DNA of 64,000 bases from Norana najaformis (taxonomy: Eukaryota; Annelida; Clitellata; Crassiclitellata; Hormogastridae). Positions within the stretch are counted from its first letter, which is position 1. Each line of letters begins with the position of its first letter. The stretch covers positions 19,696,361 to 19,760,360 of the forward strand of contig OZ029918.1 of NCBI GenBank assembly GCA_964023275.1, written 5' to 3'. The position numbers were made by a program, and so were the translations under genes. Below, in pieces: positions 53,483 to 64,000 of this stretch. The notes under the pieces are model-generated. The model searched no databases. It had not been told where the DNA came from and saw nothing but the letters and a program-made list of their open reading frames with translations.

Positions 53483-54379
53483 AGTTCTATGATTTCTGGA
53501 ATACAGTAACACAGCACAAGCTTTCACCTAGTTTTACACTGTATAACTAAGCATACAAGTTGTTTAGTGTAATGTTTTAAAAATATCACCAGACATGAAG
53601 TTTTTATCTAGTAAGAAATTCAGTGGAAATTGAACACGAAGTGATCATACTGTATTATAGTACAGTAAAGCAACTGAATTGAAATTGAATTTTTGATATC
53701 CTATAGTGGGACATAGGGAGGTGCTCCTTTCCTTTTTAGGCCCTTTAACCCAGGGATGTTGATGTGGTTTTGAGACTGAAGGGCAAGGAACCAAAGCCCT
53801 AGTGGGGTTCAAAGGGAAACTCTGCTATGGGGTTTTAGATATAAGCTGAATGTTTTTTCAACAATCTTGGGAAACTTATACAATTATTACTAACTGGTTT
53901 TAAAGTTTACATAGCTGCCTACAGTGTTGAGTTGTCCACTTTGTGTCATGTGTTACAATGTCACTAGAATTTAGTGAAAATCCTTGCTGAATATCACTTT
54001 ATGGAAATGGGGACACCAAGCATCTCAGAAAGTCTCTGCTACCCAAATACCCTCCATGCAACCTTCACGAGGTCCCTCTGTTAGAAACGCAGGAGATACT
54101 GTCTCAATAAAAACACCGGGAGGAAGGCAACGGGAAACGACTTCTCTAAAACTTCCTGAGTATATTGACAATGGCAAAAGTTAAGATGTAAACTGAAGGA
54201 GGATGCCCAACAACATTGGGAGTGGAGCAGCTGGATGAACCTGCTCGGGGGCAGACTACTTGAAGAGGAATAATATTTTCAACATATTCATATTCTCGTT
54301 TTCAAACACTCAGAGAAGTACAAGTGCTTGAGTAGTAAGTATGAGTACTACTACTTTGATGCCAATTAAAAGTGCAATC
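53483..54379. other. Intergenic stretch with an RTE 3' scrap at 54186-54262
   Basis: AAACTGAAGGAGGATGCCCA at 54189 matches 53398-53417 (AAACTGAAGGAGGAGGCCCA), so a second RTE 3' end lies here. The remainder is unassigned. Confidence 0.5.
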
Positions 54380-55330
54380 AGAAGTTGGTTGCATTCCTGC
54401 ATTGTAAATACCAAAAATAATAGAATGTATGTTTAGTTCAGTGTCCTTTGGCACGCTTACCTTGATTAAAATGGATGTAAGTTGAAATACATGTGCCATT
54501 AACAAGAAAAGTTAGTGCAATGTACTTACTGCACTCTGCATTATGCCAACACGTAGTATTTGACACTACACAAACATAGGGCCAACATTCGAGATTTTTG
54601 TGACATTAGATATATATTGGCTCAGTGTGGTATGCTGCATGGGATCGGCATGGCCCAACATTGACTCCATGTACATGTGTATGTTCGTGCAGTGTCAAAT
54701 ACTATGTGTTGGCATAATGCAGGGTGGACATTCAGTGTATCAACATATGTTAACTCGACATTCAGTGTCCAATGGACACTGAACTATACATATGTTGATG
54801 CCTTTATTCTATTAATTCTGGTATTTATGATTCAGAAATGCAACCAACATATAAGTATCAAAATATGTTCAGTTCCATGCCCCTGAGCACACTTTACTAG
54901 ATGAATGAATGAATGAATTAATGAAAAATGGAAATAAGTTATTACATACATAAATCATTAACAAGAAAAAGTAAATGTATACATATGTATGTTGTACATT
55001 CTGCATTAAGTCGATGTGGCATTCAACACAGGACCAACATTTGTGGTTTTTTGACACTGGATGTTTTCTTGGCCCAAGGATAGTATAGTGGGTGAGATCT
55101 GACATTGGTCCAACATTGGTTTAATATATGAAACATGACAATATTGACGTCATTAATACAAATATATAAGTATCAACATTGTGAGCCTCTGGTACACAAG
55201 TAGACAAAAACGGAATTAAGTTAATATACAGGTGCCTTTACTAAGAAAAGGCATATGTGGAATATATGTTGTACATTGGATATATACATTAGCCCCATGC
55301 TGGTGTGCTGGTTGGGAAGTTGTAAGGGCC
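54380..55330 (+). repeat. Degenerate tandem repeat, three copies of ~280-450 bp
   Basis: The landmark CATTAACAAGAAAA recurs at about 54497, 54946 and (as CTTTACTAAGAAAA) 55222. Each is preceded by a CAGT-CC-GGCAC/GAGCAC block and followed by ATGTTGTACATTCTGCATTA-like text and ACCAACATT. The copies are heavily diverged. No coding potential. Confidence 0.55.
54536..54722. repeat. Palindrome with 43-bp inverted arms
   Basis: Arm 1 (54536-54578, CTGCATTATGCCAACACGTA...) and arm 2 (54680-54722, ...TGTGTTGGCATAATGCAG) are inverted with only three mismatches. The 101-bp spacer contains GGCCCAACATTG. The size and shape fit a very small MITE inside the tandem array. Confidence 0.85.
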
Positions 55331-55975
55331 GTGAAACTAAAGTGCCTATGTTTATAATAATGTATGCCATTTAAACACAAGCATTATCTGAACCTCATTT
55401 TCACAGTGCAGTGTAATGAAATGTTACTACAATGCAGGAAAATCCATGCACTTGTTGGAAGGCAGTTTAGTGCACCTGTTTCCTGTGAACCATGGCATAA
55501 ACAGATATAGAATCAACTTTGAATTTATACCGTGCGATGAATTAAAATACAATTTTTTACAGTTACTTTTGTACTTGAGTTGCAAGTACAAAACCTTGAA
55601 ATGGTACTTGCACGCAGGGCGCCGCCAGCCGATCACACCACCCGCACCACCTGTTCGATGCATGCCAGCCAAGATGTGATCCATGCACGCACAAACAAAT
55701 CAACAGTGGCATGTGTATCCAGCTTATTGTTTTGAAATGCTTTCTCCCTGTGTGTCAAAGTTGGACATTTTAATAGATGCATACAATCATCTTGTATGTT
55801 GAATGTTAAAGAGTGTTCCATAAAGCAACTCAGTTCCCATCTTATGGCATGAGCAAAAGTATCTCCAAAAGGAATTCTAAAGTAGTTCAGTAACTATTTT
55901 TCTAAAGCTATTTAACAACAACTAGTTAAACTGCTTCTCAAGAAGTTAAACGGTAGTTAATGCCCATCACTGATC
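55331..55975. other. Intergenic stretch, nothing recognised
   Basis: No exon or element supported. Confidence 0.4.
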
Positions 55976-56080
55976 CACTTTGATCTAATCTAATCGAATG
56001 ACTTCTATAGTGCCGTCATAATTCCCAAGGCATCAATCAGTGGTCACTTCAAGTGAAATCGTAATCAAAATCATAATCTG
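55976..56080 (-). mobile_element. LINE-D 3' end fragment
   Basis: GATCTAATCTAATCGAATGA, CTTCTATAGTGCCGTCATAA and GGCATCAATCAGTGGTC match the LINE-D 3' end at 57960-58022. About 100 bp remain. Confidence 0.75.
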
Positions 56081-56164
56081 TTGGAATAGCAGGTCGAAGT
56101 TTGAACTTCAATAGCTTGGAGATACCAAAAGTTAGGCTACTGTGGGTATGCAAGTGCAAAACAG

Positions 56165-56935
56165 ATCAGTCTTAAGTTTAGACCTAAGACTTCAAAACTG
56201 CACCTACCACTGCCACATCCATAGGCCATGCAAAACTAGACTAATGCAGTTAACTTTTTCTCAATGTAAATACCACTCAAATAAACTGCCTTCAAGCTAT
56301 CCAAAATGCTCTTGCTCGTGCTGTCACCAAAACTCCCAAACACCATCGCATAACTCCTATTCTCAAATCACTTCACTGGCTTATAATACCTGAACGAATA
56401 GAGTACAAAGTCCTATCCATTACCTATAACACACCAATCCTCCCAACCCTCCTATCTTCGTCATTTATTTACAATCCAACCACTCCGTTCAACCCGATCC
56501 TCTTCTGTCCCAACTCTTCTTCGCCCTCCCATCACCTTGAGCATCCTTAAAATTTGGAAATCGTTTCATGGTCATAGCTACTCTACCCCTCTGGAATAAA
56601 CTCCAGCCAGAATTATGACAATTGTTTGATTCATCATACAAATTCGGCAGCACTTCGCCTCTTGCAATTTCTACACTGGTCTTTCACTCAAGACTGAAAA
56701 CTACTTTTTGCAAAAGTCTTATATTAATTCTTTGTTCCCCTTATCTCTCTTGTCACTTCAGTTTCAAGCACCATCCACTGTAGCCATCCTACTGTCTGCC
56801 TGCCTGACTTCTGGATCTTGACCTGGAGCCGAACCCTTTTGCCTATCGATTTTGATTTGACTGAGGGCCTGTGAATAAGCTGGTTATTTTTCGTTGGGCG
56901 CTGTAGAAATCTCTAGATTACGATTACGATTAAAT
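56165..56935 (+). mobile_element. LINE-A 3' fragment with GATTACG tail
   Basis: The fragment covers the last ~770 bp of LINE-A. TCCTCCCAACCCTCCTATCT, CCCTCTGGAATAAACTCCAG and GCCTGACTTCTGGATCTTGA are shared with 12400-12800 and with 45780-48010. The terminus is GCGCTGTAGAAATCTCTAGA followed by (TTACGA)n. It ends 255 bases before the calpain start codon. Confidence 0.8.
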
Positions 56936-57049
56936 GGCATTGCGCTTATTCAAACGGGCAGCGGTGGTGAAAGCACACGACTGATTAATTCATTGAAAAA
57001 TTAGCAGGGTGTAGGTCATACTGTCTCTATTGAAAAACGTGTACATTTA

Positions 57050-57190
57050 CATTTAGAGATAACGATTATCCCACGCTCCGCTAGCGCTACTCGCCTGGGT
57101 TCGTTAAGCCGCACAAAGTGTATTTATTCTATTCATTCTCGGGGCGTGTTCGGTGTCAACTTGAAACGCAGCCATGTCAGATGGCCTCTA
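57050..57190 (+). promoter_or_regulatory. CpG-rich 5' flank of calpain
   Basis: CpG pairs are dense here (CCACGCTCCGCTAGCGCTAC, CGTTAAGCCGCAC, TCGGGGCGTGTTCGG), unlike the surrounding AT-rich sequence. No TATA box is seen. I infer the 5' UTR and a TATA-less promoter between two LINE-A tails. Confidence 0.35.
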
Positions 57191-60100
57191 ATGGCGCAGA
57201 ACGACGAAAGGTTCGAGTCTTTGAGAGCGAAGTGCTTGAAATCTGGACGGCTGTACGAAGATCCGTCATTTCCAGCAGAAAATAAATCTATTTACTTCAG
57301 CAGGGACGATCCTTCGATTGTCTGGCGAAGACCGCCAGTACGTTTCTAATGAATCTAATATTTGAGAAGTCTGTAGTACCATCGTTGCTTTACTTTACGT
57401 TAATCATTAATCGTATCGTAATCGTAATCCCAAGATTTCTACAGCGCCCAACGAAAGCCGCGTCATAGCAACCAGCTTATTCACAGGCGCTCAGTCAAAA
57501 ACAAATTCGATAGGCAAAAGGGTTCGGTTCCAGGTCAAGATCCAAAAGTCTCGCGCATTGAAGTCTGATCCAATCTAAAAACTTCTATAGTGCCATTGTA
57601 ATAATGCTCGAGGCATCAGTCGATGGTCGCCGCAAAACAAAATCATTGTCCAAGCCAAAGTCCATGGTGAGTCCGGGTCAAAAAGCCGGAGAGGAGTCCA
57701 GAAGTCACAGAGACAGCCTACGGAAGAAATGAGTTTTCAGTTGAAATCTGAAGGCAGAAACAGACTTTGCTGAGCGAACATTTGCCGGAAGAGAGTTCCA
57801 GAGTCTAGGGCCAGCGACAGAGAAGGCACGCCTGCCAAGAGCTGTTCTCATCCACGGAATAGTCAGATTAAACAGCTAGAGTGGAGGTAAGTCTTGGGAG
57901 GCAGTACAGAGTGAAGATAGTGAGGTTGGTTGAAATGTAGAGTCTTCTAATCTAATCTAATCTAATCTAATCTAAAAACTTCTATAGCGCCACTGTAATA
58001 ATGCTCAAGGCATCAGTCGATGGTCGCTACTAAACAAAATCATTGTCCAAGCCAAAGTCCATGGTGAGTCCGGGTCGAAAAGCCAGACAGGAGTCCAGAA
58101 GTCACAGAGACAGCCTACAGAGGAAATGAGTTCAGGAAGAGGTGAATTTTTAGTCGAGATCTGAAGGCCAAAACAGACTTTGCCGAGCGAATATTTGCCG
58201 GAAGAGAGTTCCAGAGTCTAGGGCCAGAAACAGAGAAGGCATGCCTGCCAAGAGCTGTTCTTGTCCAAGGAATAGTCAGATTTAAACAGCTAGAAGACCT
58301 GGTCGAGTGGAGGTAAGTCTTGAGAGTCAGTAGAGAGTGAAGATAGTGAGGTTGGTTGAAATGTAGAGTCTTGTATACAATTAATCCAGTCTTGAACATT
58401 ATGCGCTTTTCTGTGGGCTACCAGTGCAGTGATTCTAGGATTGGTGATATGTGATCATATTTCAGAGTTTTAATGATAGCTTTCACCAATGTATTTTTAA
58501 CTCTTTGAAGCTTCATCAAATTAGTTTTAGAAATGCCAGTAAGAAGCGAGTTGCAGTAGTCGAGACGGCTGGAGACAAGGGCATTAGCCAAACAAACCAA
58601 GGCAGAGAAGGGAATGTGGCCCCTAATCCTACAGATATCATGAATGTGGTAGTGGACAGACCTACATACAGAATTGATATGTTCATTGAAAGTCAGATTG
58701 GAGTCAAATACAACACCCAAATTGCGGGATGAACTGTTGCATTTCACGACAGAGATGCCTAGATGGACGGAATTCAAAGAATTAAATTTAGTCAGTTGTT
58801 GTGAGGTTCCAAAAAGGAGAAACTCAGTTTTCGATGGGTTGAGGAGCAGTCCATTTTCTGCCATCCATGACTGAACTTGATTAAAAACGTCAGATAATAG
58901 AATGAGAGAGCTGGAAGAAGAGGAATTATCAAAGGAAATGTAGAGTTGAGTATCATCAGCATAAAGATGGTGCTTCAGAGCACTTTGACTAAGTAAAATG
59001 CCTAGTGGAGTAGCGTACAAGGAGAAAAGCACGGGGCCAAGAACAGAGCCTTGAGGGACACCACAGGTGAGTGGTATCTGGTCCAACATTGCACCACTGA
59101 TGTAGACAGATTGAGTACGAAAGGCAAGATATGATTTGAACCAGTTAAGGGCCAGACTTGATATACCAAACCAGTGCTCAAGGCAATGAAGCAGTATAGC
59201 ATGATCGACAGTGTCGAAAGTGGCAGACAGGTCAAGAAGAGCAAGTGCAGTTACTTTGCCATTGTCCATGGAGCAGATTATGTCATTGTGGACAGAGAGA
59301 TGAGCTGTCTCAGTGGAGTGGAATTTGCAATATGCTGACTGGAAAGGGAGGAGTAAGGAATTTGAAGACAGATGTGCCTCCAATCGACATTTAACAACGT
59401 GTTCTAGAAGTTTAGAGATAAAGTTCAAGTTTGAGATTGTTTGGTAGTTTGACATAGTTTCAGCATCCAAAGATGGTTTCTTCAGCAAAAGATGGACAAT
59501 CGCATGAGAGAAACATGTTGGGAAGGAGCCGTCAGCAAGTGACCGATTGATTAATGTCAAGATTGTAGTTCCAAGCACATCAAAGCAGCTTTTGAGAAGG
59601 TAGTTTGATGTGCTTGGAACTACAATCTTGAAGTGAATTCAGTCAGTAATTATAATCCAGTGCAGAGGTGCAGTAGGGCTGCCAACCGTCCCATATTCAC
59701 CTGGACAGTCCCGGAATCAGCTTTGTGTGTCCCGTGTCCCGGATTCTTTCCAAATTGTCCTGGAACTTAGTGTAAATATCTACCAAATTTTGTTCTTCTT
59801 TTCGCACACTAAACTCGAACAGTCGGCTGTACATAAGTTTTACAGAGTGACCATAGAATAGAGAGAGGGTAGTTAGGTTAGTAGACCCAATAAATGACAT
59901 CAGCAAATTGCATACATCATGCATGTATATGTGAACTTCGCTCGTGGTAGACCCTGAAGCCTGGTAGGTTACTGGAATTTAATAAACGTTTTGCTCTTGA
60001 AGTTGATTCAAATTTTATATATAGGCCACTTGCCTCTGTTGTGCTCCATGGATAAGGGTAAGGTGACAGCTCTTGTTCTCCTTGATTTGTCTGCTGCCTT

Positions 60101-63100
60101 TGACACTGTGGACCATTCTCTCCTTTTGCATCGTCTCCAGCATTGGTTTGGGGTTTCTGGTCCTGCCCTACATTGGTTTGCTACTCATTTCAGCCCACAT
60201 AGTGTCCGCTCTTGTTTACATTATACAGCGCACCTTTAGGTACTCTGCTGGACAATCATTTATTAGGATATCATTTTTATGCAGATGATACCCAAATCTA
60301 CATTTCATTTGACAGTTCATCTTGTCACTTATCTACACAGCTGTTGGCTGATGCCTTTGAGGAGCTACAGTCTTGGATGGCAGCAAATAAACTCCTTAAC
60401 CCATCTAAGACTGCATTTCTACTATGGGGCACTCTACAGCAACTTAAGAAGTTTGAATGGCTTAAATTCTTAAAGCTGGGTGACTCATTTGTTGAGTTGA
60501 CTGATACTGCTCGTGATTTGGGGGTTGTTTGTGATTCTGCCATATCTCTCACAGACTATGTAAATGGTATTTGTAAATCATCATACATGTATATTCGTGA
60601 CATACGCAGAATTAGGCATTATGTCTCCATGTCTTCTAGAATATTATTGGCTATTGCACTGGTCTCTAGTCGCCTTGACTGCTTTAACTCAATCCTTGTT
60701 GGTATCACAAAGTCAAATATGCAGAAACTCCAAAGAGTTCAGAACTCCTTGGGTAGAGCCATAACAAATATTTCAAAATATGAGCACCTTACCCCTGTGC
60801 TTAAATCTGTATTGGCTTCCTGTTCAGCAAAGGATTTGTTTCAAATTGGGACTTACAGTTTATAAAACATCGAACTACAGCCTACCACAATATTTAAAAT
60901 CAGTCCTTATTCCCAAGACTTATCATTATTCTGCAAGGTCATCTGATTGTCTTTCTCTCATCATACCTCGGTCTATAACTGTTCTGGGTAAACGGAATTT
61001 TTTGGTTGCTGAACCTAAATTTTGGAACTCCCTCCCTGTGTCTGTTCGGTTTGCTCAGTCGCTTCTGTCATTCGTTCTCAACTTAAAACTTACCTTTTTC
61101 AAATTGCTTATTCACCTTGGCTGCCTCTCTGTCCTGTGGACTGACCTTCTGGATATTGACCTGATTTTGGCTAGGCTTTGGTGCGCCATTGGTTGATACC
61201 TTGTGCTTTAGACACCAGTGCAGAAGTTTCTAATTATTATTATTATTATTATTATTATCATCATCATCATCATCATCATTGTCTCTTGATGATTTGAGTC
61301 AAATCATTTGACTGTAATTTTTTAGCGGCTATTTGCCGTAGATCCTACATTAGGGTGACGTAGCATTCATTATATACAGTGATGTGGACAGGGTAAATTG
61401 GTACTGACATATCGAGTGACTGTGGATGTCTCGGATTGGCAGAATCAACAGTTGGCAGCCCTAAGGTGCAGTCAAGATCTAAAAGGTCAGGGAAATCGAA
61501 AGCAGGTTAAGGTTGGTAAATTGGAGGGATGATCGTAATTTTGGATATATATATATATATATTTATATATGTGGATACCCATTTTGACTCTTAGTCAGGA
61601 AAGTTTATACAATACAGAGGCCATACAAAGGAAACGAACACAGGTTGAGGCACGCGGGACCAGATTCTACGTATAACCTGTATGTGAACTGAGCTGATTT
61701 GCATACGGGCTGAATGTTATTTGCTGCAAGAAGCACATATTGAAATAGAAGTTTATATAATTGGCAGCTTCTCTGCTAGACTGTTATGAGTGCGTCTAAG
61801 TAAGCACAGTTTCAGAGTGCCAAATTATGTGGAGAACTTGCAAGGTTTAATTAATCCTGCAGGCTGTCCATACATTCTAATCATCTCAGTCAGTTCATTG
61901 GCTTCCAAGATATGTGAAGGATTCCAAGACCTCCACCAGTCCCCTGGTGTGGTCTGTTTCAGTGTGCAGTGTTGTAGATGGGAGCAAAGTTGCTCCACTC
62001 CAGTTAGTAGGGTTGCCAGGTTTGAAGAAACCAATTCCAGGAGAAACTTCACTAATCACTGTCCTAGCCAAACCATTGAAATCCAGCTTGGAGTCAGGGA
62101 GTGCAATGCTCTCCAGACTGCTAGCCCAAGTTTCAACTGATTCTCTCTTATGACATCAGGTTTGCCCCACTCTAAAGATGAAGACAAATGTGAATTGTCA
62201 AACATTGTTCAAATTTAATTTGCAAAAAACTAACACCATTTGACTAAACTTAATGTATAAACTAAAGAAATTACTGTAACCTTGTTGTTTTATAGGATTT
62301 CTTTTAACAAATATTTGATTACTTGTGAAACAATAAGCTCGATCGTGTTTTTCAGATTTATAGTGTCTGTTAGACTGTGAAAGGTATTTAATCAAATTGG
62401 GTTGTGGTGAATTGTATAAGGTTTGTTTATTCCAAAAAGGGTACTTTTTCTGATGAAGCTGTAATTAAGCTTTATAATCATAATTAATTTATCCAGTGAC
62501 CTCTAACTTTCATATTTGGAAAAGATTTTATGATGTTATTTTTGTTTGTTTTAAAAATTGTGGTTTCTTGTCGTTGGGCAGACTTCAGCAGTTTCGGAGA
62601 TTTTAGTGGATGTGCATTAAATACCCACTGGATAATTGGAAATTATTATTGACTTGTAGTTCGGCGTTCACTAATTCGGTGCTTGGGAGATTCCTCTTTT
62701 GTCCACAGCTGGCCCGTATATGTTGCTGAAAGTTCTGTCACAAACTGCAGTGAAAATAGCTATTGACAATACAAATGAAACTAACTTTAATATTTTTTCC
62801 ACAGTTTTTCTCTCTTCCTTTGTAAAAAAATTCTAACTACATCACATCAACTGTCACTTGAAGTTAGCTGTCCTTGTGCTTCTTGGAAAATACAGAAATT
62901 TTCGTAAAACTTGTCTGTATCGAAATTCAAATTAAATTTCTGTAATGCTGCATTTGCTTATAGTTTTTAATCTTGTTTTTTTATAAGAAGAAAATTCGAC
63001 AGAATAAGGTAAACTTTTTAAAAGAGTTTATCTTTACAATTTAAAAATTAACAAAAGTTGTAAAAAACACAGGGAATGGAGAAACAGGAGATTTCTGTCT

Positions 63101-64000
63101 GTAGGGTAATGGAACCCGAGAAATGGGAGGCAAAAGCTGATTCCAAGAGACTCCCAGGGAAAATGGGATAGTTGACAATGCTACCAGTCGGGTGTACAAC
63201 AGACAGAATATGTAGCCAGTATACCCTCATCCAGACTAACACGGGTAACACCTCGACCTGAAGGCCATTGTTGGCTCAATAGATAGAGGTGCTGGGAGTT
63301 GATGTTGGTGCACAAGGGTTCTCACCAGAGGTAGTTGATCTTAATGCATGCTGTCTATATGGACTCCCAAAGTGGCATATGTTTGGATGGAGAAATGGTT
63401 TGTAACTGACAGCAGTGTGAGACTGGACTGATGCATAGCCACAAATTTATCTCTTCACAGTACTGTAGGCAAAATTGTACTGGATGTGTCCTTGGGAGAT
63501 GAGGTGTTTGCTGGCCTACGCTGAGCTTGCGGATGCTTGTTAGTGCTGCCGATCATGTCCTTTGAACTAAAACGGAACTTGGATGAAAACAAGATGCAGA
63601 TTGATGCAGTTCTGGCATGATTTGGTTATAAACAGAAATGTTCTGGTGCCTTGACATCTCAATGAAATGAAGCCACAACCAACTGCATTTCAAATATTCA
63701 GTTTCTAAATTGTATTCTGTGTGCTTAGCATAGGCTGCCACAGTTCAGTGTTAACACTGGCAATGTGACCTATGTACAGGAAATGACCCTTTTTGTTTAT
63801 CATAAATGCATCTGTAGCTCTTCTTGTTTGATAGTCATTTTGTTTTGTTGTGTCACAATTAACCTAGCTGCCTGAAAATCATTTTATTTGCTTAACTATT
63901 AAGCAGTCACTTTGTCCCAGTTTAATTACATCTAATAACATTTGCTTTGCTTTTGATCTGTTAGGAAATTTGTAGTAATCCACAGTTTCTTGTTGATGGC
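57191..64000 (+). CDS. Calpain-family cysteine protease, first two exons (gene continues past the window)
   Basis: Calpains are calcium-activated cytosolic cysteine proteases. Exon 1 (57191-57337) encodes MAQNDERFESLRAKCLKSGR, LYEDPSFPAENKSIYFSRD and IVWRRPP: the calpain N-terminal 'L-Y/F-E-D-P-x-F-P-A ... I-x-W-x-R-P' block just before the protease core. Exon 2 begins at 63965 after TTTTGATCTGTTAG with EICSNPQFLVDG, the 'E-I-C-x-N-P-x-F' start of the core. Both junctions are phase 0. I chose ATG 57191; upstream in-frame codons lack another ATG. The catalytic residues lie beyond the window. Which calpain subtype this is cannot be told. Confidence 0.9.
57405..57565 (-). mobile_element. LINE-A 3' end fragment in calpain intron 1
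   Basis: (CGTAAT)n then CCCAAGATTTCTACAGCGCC, CAACGAAAGCC and CCAGGTCAAGATCCAAAAG are the reverse complement of the LINE-A terminus. It begins 70 bases into the intron. Confidence 0.8.
57570..57952 (-). mobile_element. LINE-D copy, 3' end only
   Basis: About 380 bp nearly identical to 57965-58370, including ACTTCTATAGTGCCATTGTA, CCGGGTCAAAAAGCCGGAGA and GTTCCAGAGTCTAGGGCCAG. It stops directly at the TCTAA-repeat tail of the next copy, so the two are arranged head to tail. Confidence 0.9.
57953..59603 (-). mobile_element. LINE-D copy (CR1-like), best preserved
   Basis: The copy has a (TCTAA)n tail on the + strand at 57953-57976. On the minus strand the reverse transcriptase frame starts at the truncated 5' end. 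The end is marked by a hairpin (59558-59630), and the element sequence itself stops in the hairpin loop (YLLKSCFDVLGTTIL read through 59603-59560). Confidence 0.9.
58115..59600 (-). pseudogene. LINE-D reverse transcriptase, nearly open
   Basis: A 386-codon frame (59578-58418) contains LLKKPSLDAETMSNYQTISN, STETAHLSVHNDIICSMDNG, LALLDLSATFDTVDH, LTCGVPQGSVLGPVLFSLYA, HHLYADDTQLYIS, LLNPSKTEFLLFGTSQQLTK, NLGVVFDSNLTF and SSRLDYCNSLLTGI. After one shift at ~58410 the C-terminus (58399-58115) reads STRSSSCLNLTIPWTRTALG and FSVSGPRLWNSLPANIRSAK. All catalytic motifs are intact. The endonuclease is missing by 5' truncation. Confidence 0.9.
59558..59630. repeat. 27-bp perfect hairpin at LINE-D 5' end
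   Basis: The arms 59558-59584 (CAAGATTGTAGTTCCAAGCA...) and 59604-59630 (...TGCTTGGAACTACAATCTTG) are perfectly complementary, with a 19-base loop that still belongs to the LINE. The right arm is an inverted copy of the LINE's own end. Confidence 0.95.
60010..61289 (+). mobile_element. LINE-D copy inside the hAT MITE
   Basis: The + strand reads MDKGKVTALVLLDLSAAFDT (60050), a frameshift with loss of the PQG block (HSPHSVR to APLGTLLDNHL), FYADDTQIYISFDSS (60260-60310), LLNPSKTAFLLWGTLQQLKK, RDLGVVCDSAI and SRLDCFNSILVGITKSNMQK. After a shift the C-terminus is LYWLPVQQRICFKLGLTVYK and FLVAEPKFWNSLPVSVRFAQ. The 3' end carries an ATT/ATC repeat (61233-61280) instead of TCTAA. It is younger than the MITE. 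Confidence 0.88.
61233..61280 (+). repeat. (ATT)n(ATC)n microsatellite, LINE-D tail
   Basis: About eight ATT units are followed by about eight ATC units, directly after AGAAGTTTCTA at the LINE-D 3' end. Confidence 0.95.
61472..63964 (+). other. Rest of calpain intron 1
   Basis: An AT dinucleotide run occurs at 61547-61564. TAGGGTTGCCAGGTTTG at about 62008 resembles hAT-type MITE ends. CTGATTCCAAGAGACTCCCA near 63137 recalls the hAT MITE interior in inverse, but I cannot pair them. A tRNA-like stretch near 63270-63330 is too weak to call. No coding sequence is supported until exon 2. Confidence 0.4.

Larger units (their letters stand above)
59666..61471. mobile_element. hAT-type MITE with 8-bp target duplication, hosting a LINE-D copy
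   Basis: AGGTGCAG at 59666-59673 is repeated at 61464-61471. Between them the ends TAGGGCTGCCAACCGT (59674) and GTTGGCAGCCCTA (ending 61463) are inverted repeats of at least 13 bp. The 8-bp duplication and short ends fit the hAT superfamily. The MITE body is about 59674-60010 plus 61290-61463 and encodes nothing recognisable. The rest is an inserted LINE-D. Confidence 0.85.

Noticed and set aside
57146-57190. Upstream extension of the calpain reading frame
   Set aside because: It would start at GTG and add residues not seen in calpains. The ATG at 57191 gives a normal N-terminus.
63260-63330. Possible SINE or tRNA-like sequence
   Set aside because: GGCTCAATAGATAGAGG and GGGTTCTCACC only loosely resemble A and B boxes, and no tail or second copy is seen.

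Overview
This is a window of an animal nuclear genome, AT-rich, intron-bearing and crowded with old transposons. It carries pieces of at least two ordinary host genes. The mix of L2/CR1-like and RTE-like LINEs, Polinton-like, piggyBac, Tigger, hAT and Mutator-like DNA elements suits an invertebrate metazoan. The sequence alone does not let me name a phylum.

Host genes, both on the + strand. (1) SLX4, the structure-specific endonuclease scaffold: eleven exons with matching splice phases run from 20571 to a stop at 40276. They encode a BTB domain, one very long acidic exon, the SAP-like MUS81-binding region and the C-terminal SLX1-binding domain. An exon-like block at 10559-10901 may belong to its N-terminal part. 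(2) A calpain: exon 1 (57191-57337) and the first 36 bases of exon 2 (63965-64000), separated by a 6.6 kb intron packed with LINEs and a hAT element.

Layout. 1-2540: piggyBac-like end and a LINE (family C). 2580-6650: decayed Polinton/adintovirus-like block with packaging-ATPase, minor-virion, adenain-like protease and fibre-like remnants, interrupted by a foldback. 7327-10901: two exon-like blocks, a Mutator-like MITE, an RTE 3' part and a LINE-D scrap expanded into a 12-bp minisatellite. 11-19.5 kb: LINE fragments, including an almost full-length RTE-type element on the minus strand. 20.5-40.3 kb: SLX4, whose introns hold a near-intact RTE copy inside a pair of Tigger-type ends, a deleted Tigger, a SINE and other LINE tails. 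40.4-48.1 kb: one LINE (family A) split by a piggyBac element and by a second terminal-inverted-repeat element. 48.8-57 kb: more LINE, SINE and RTE pieces and a degenerate tandem array. 57-64 kb: calpain.

The most unusual locus is the element at about 45950-47815. It has roughly 120-bp terminal inverted repeats and a spliced, decayed gene of an uncharacterised animal protein family (motif PVGDQDK/PWAPH). Directly upstream of the gene's TATA box lies a continuous array of 13 heat-shock-element units. This has the architecture of a heat-shock promoter carried by a mobile element.

Family labels used below are my own. LINE-A is L2-like with a GATTAC-type tail. LINE-C has an ATTC-type tail. LINE-D has a TCTAA-type tail on the + strand reading. 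All homology calls come from reading translations; no database search was run.
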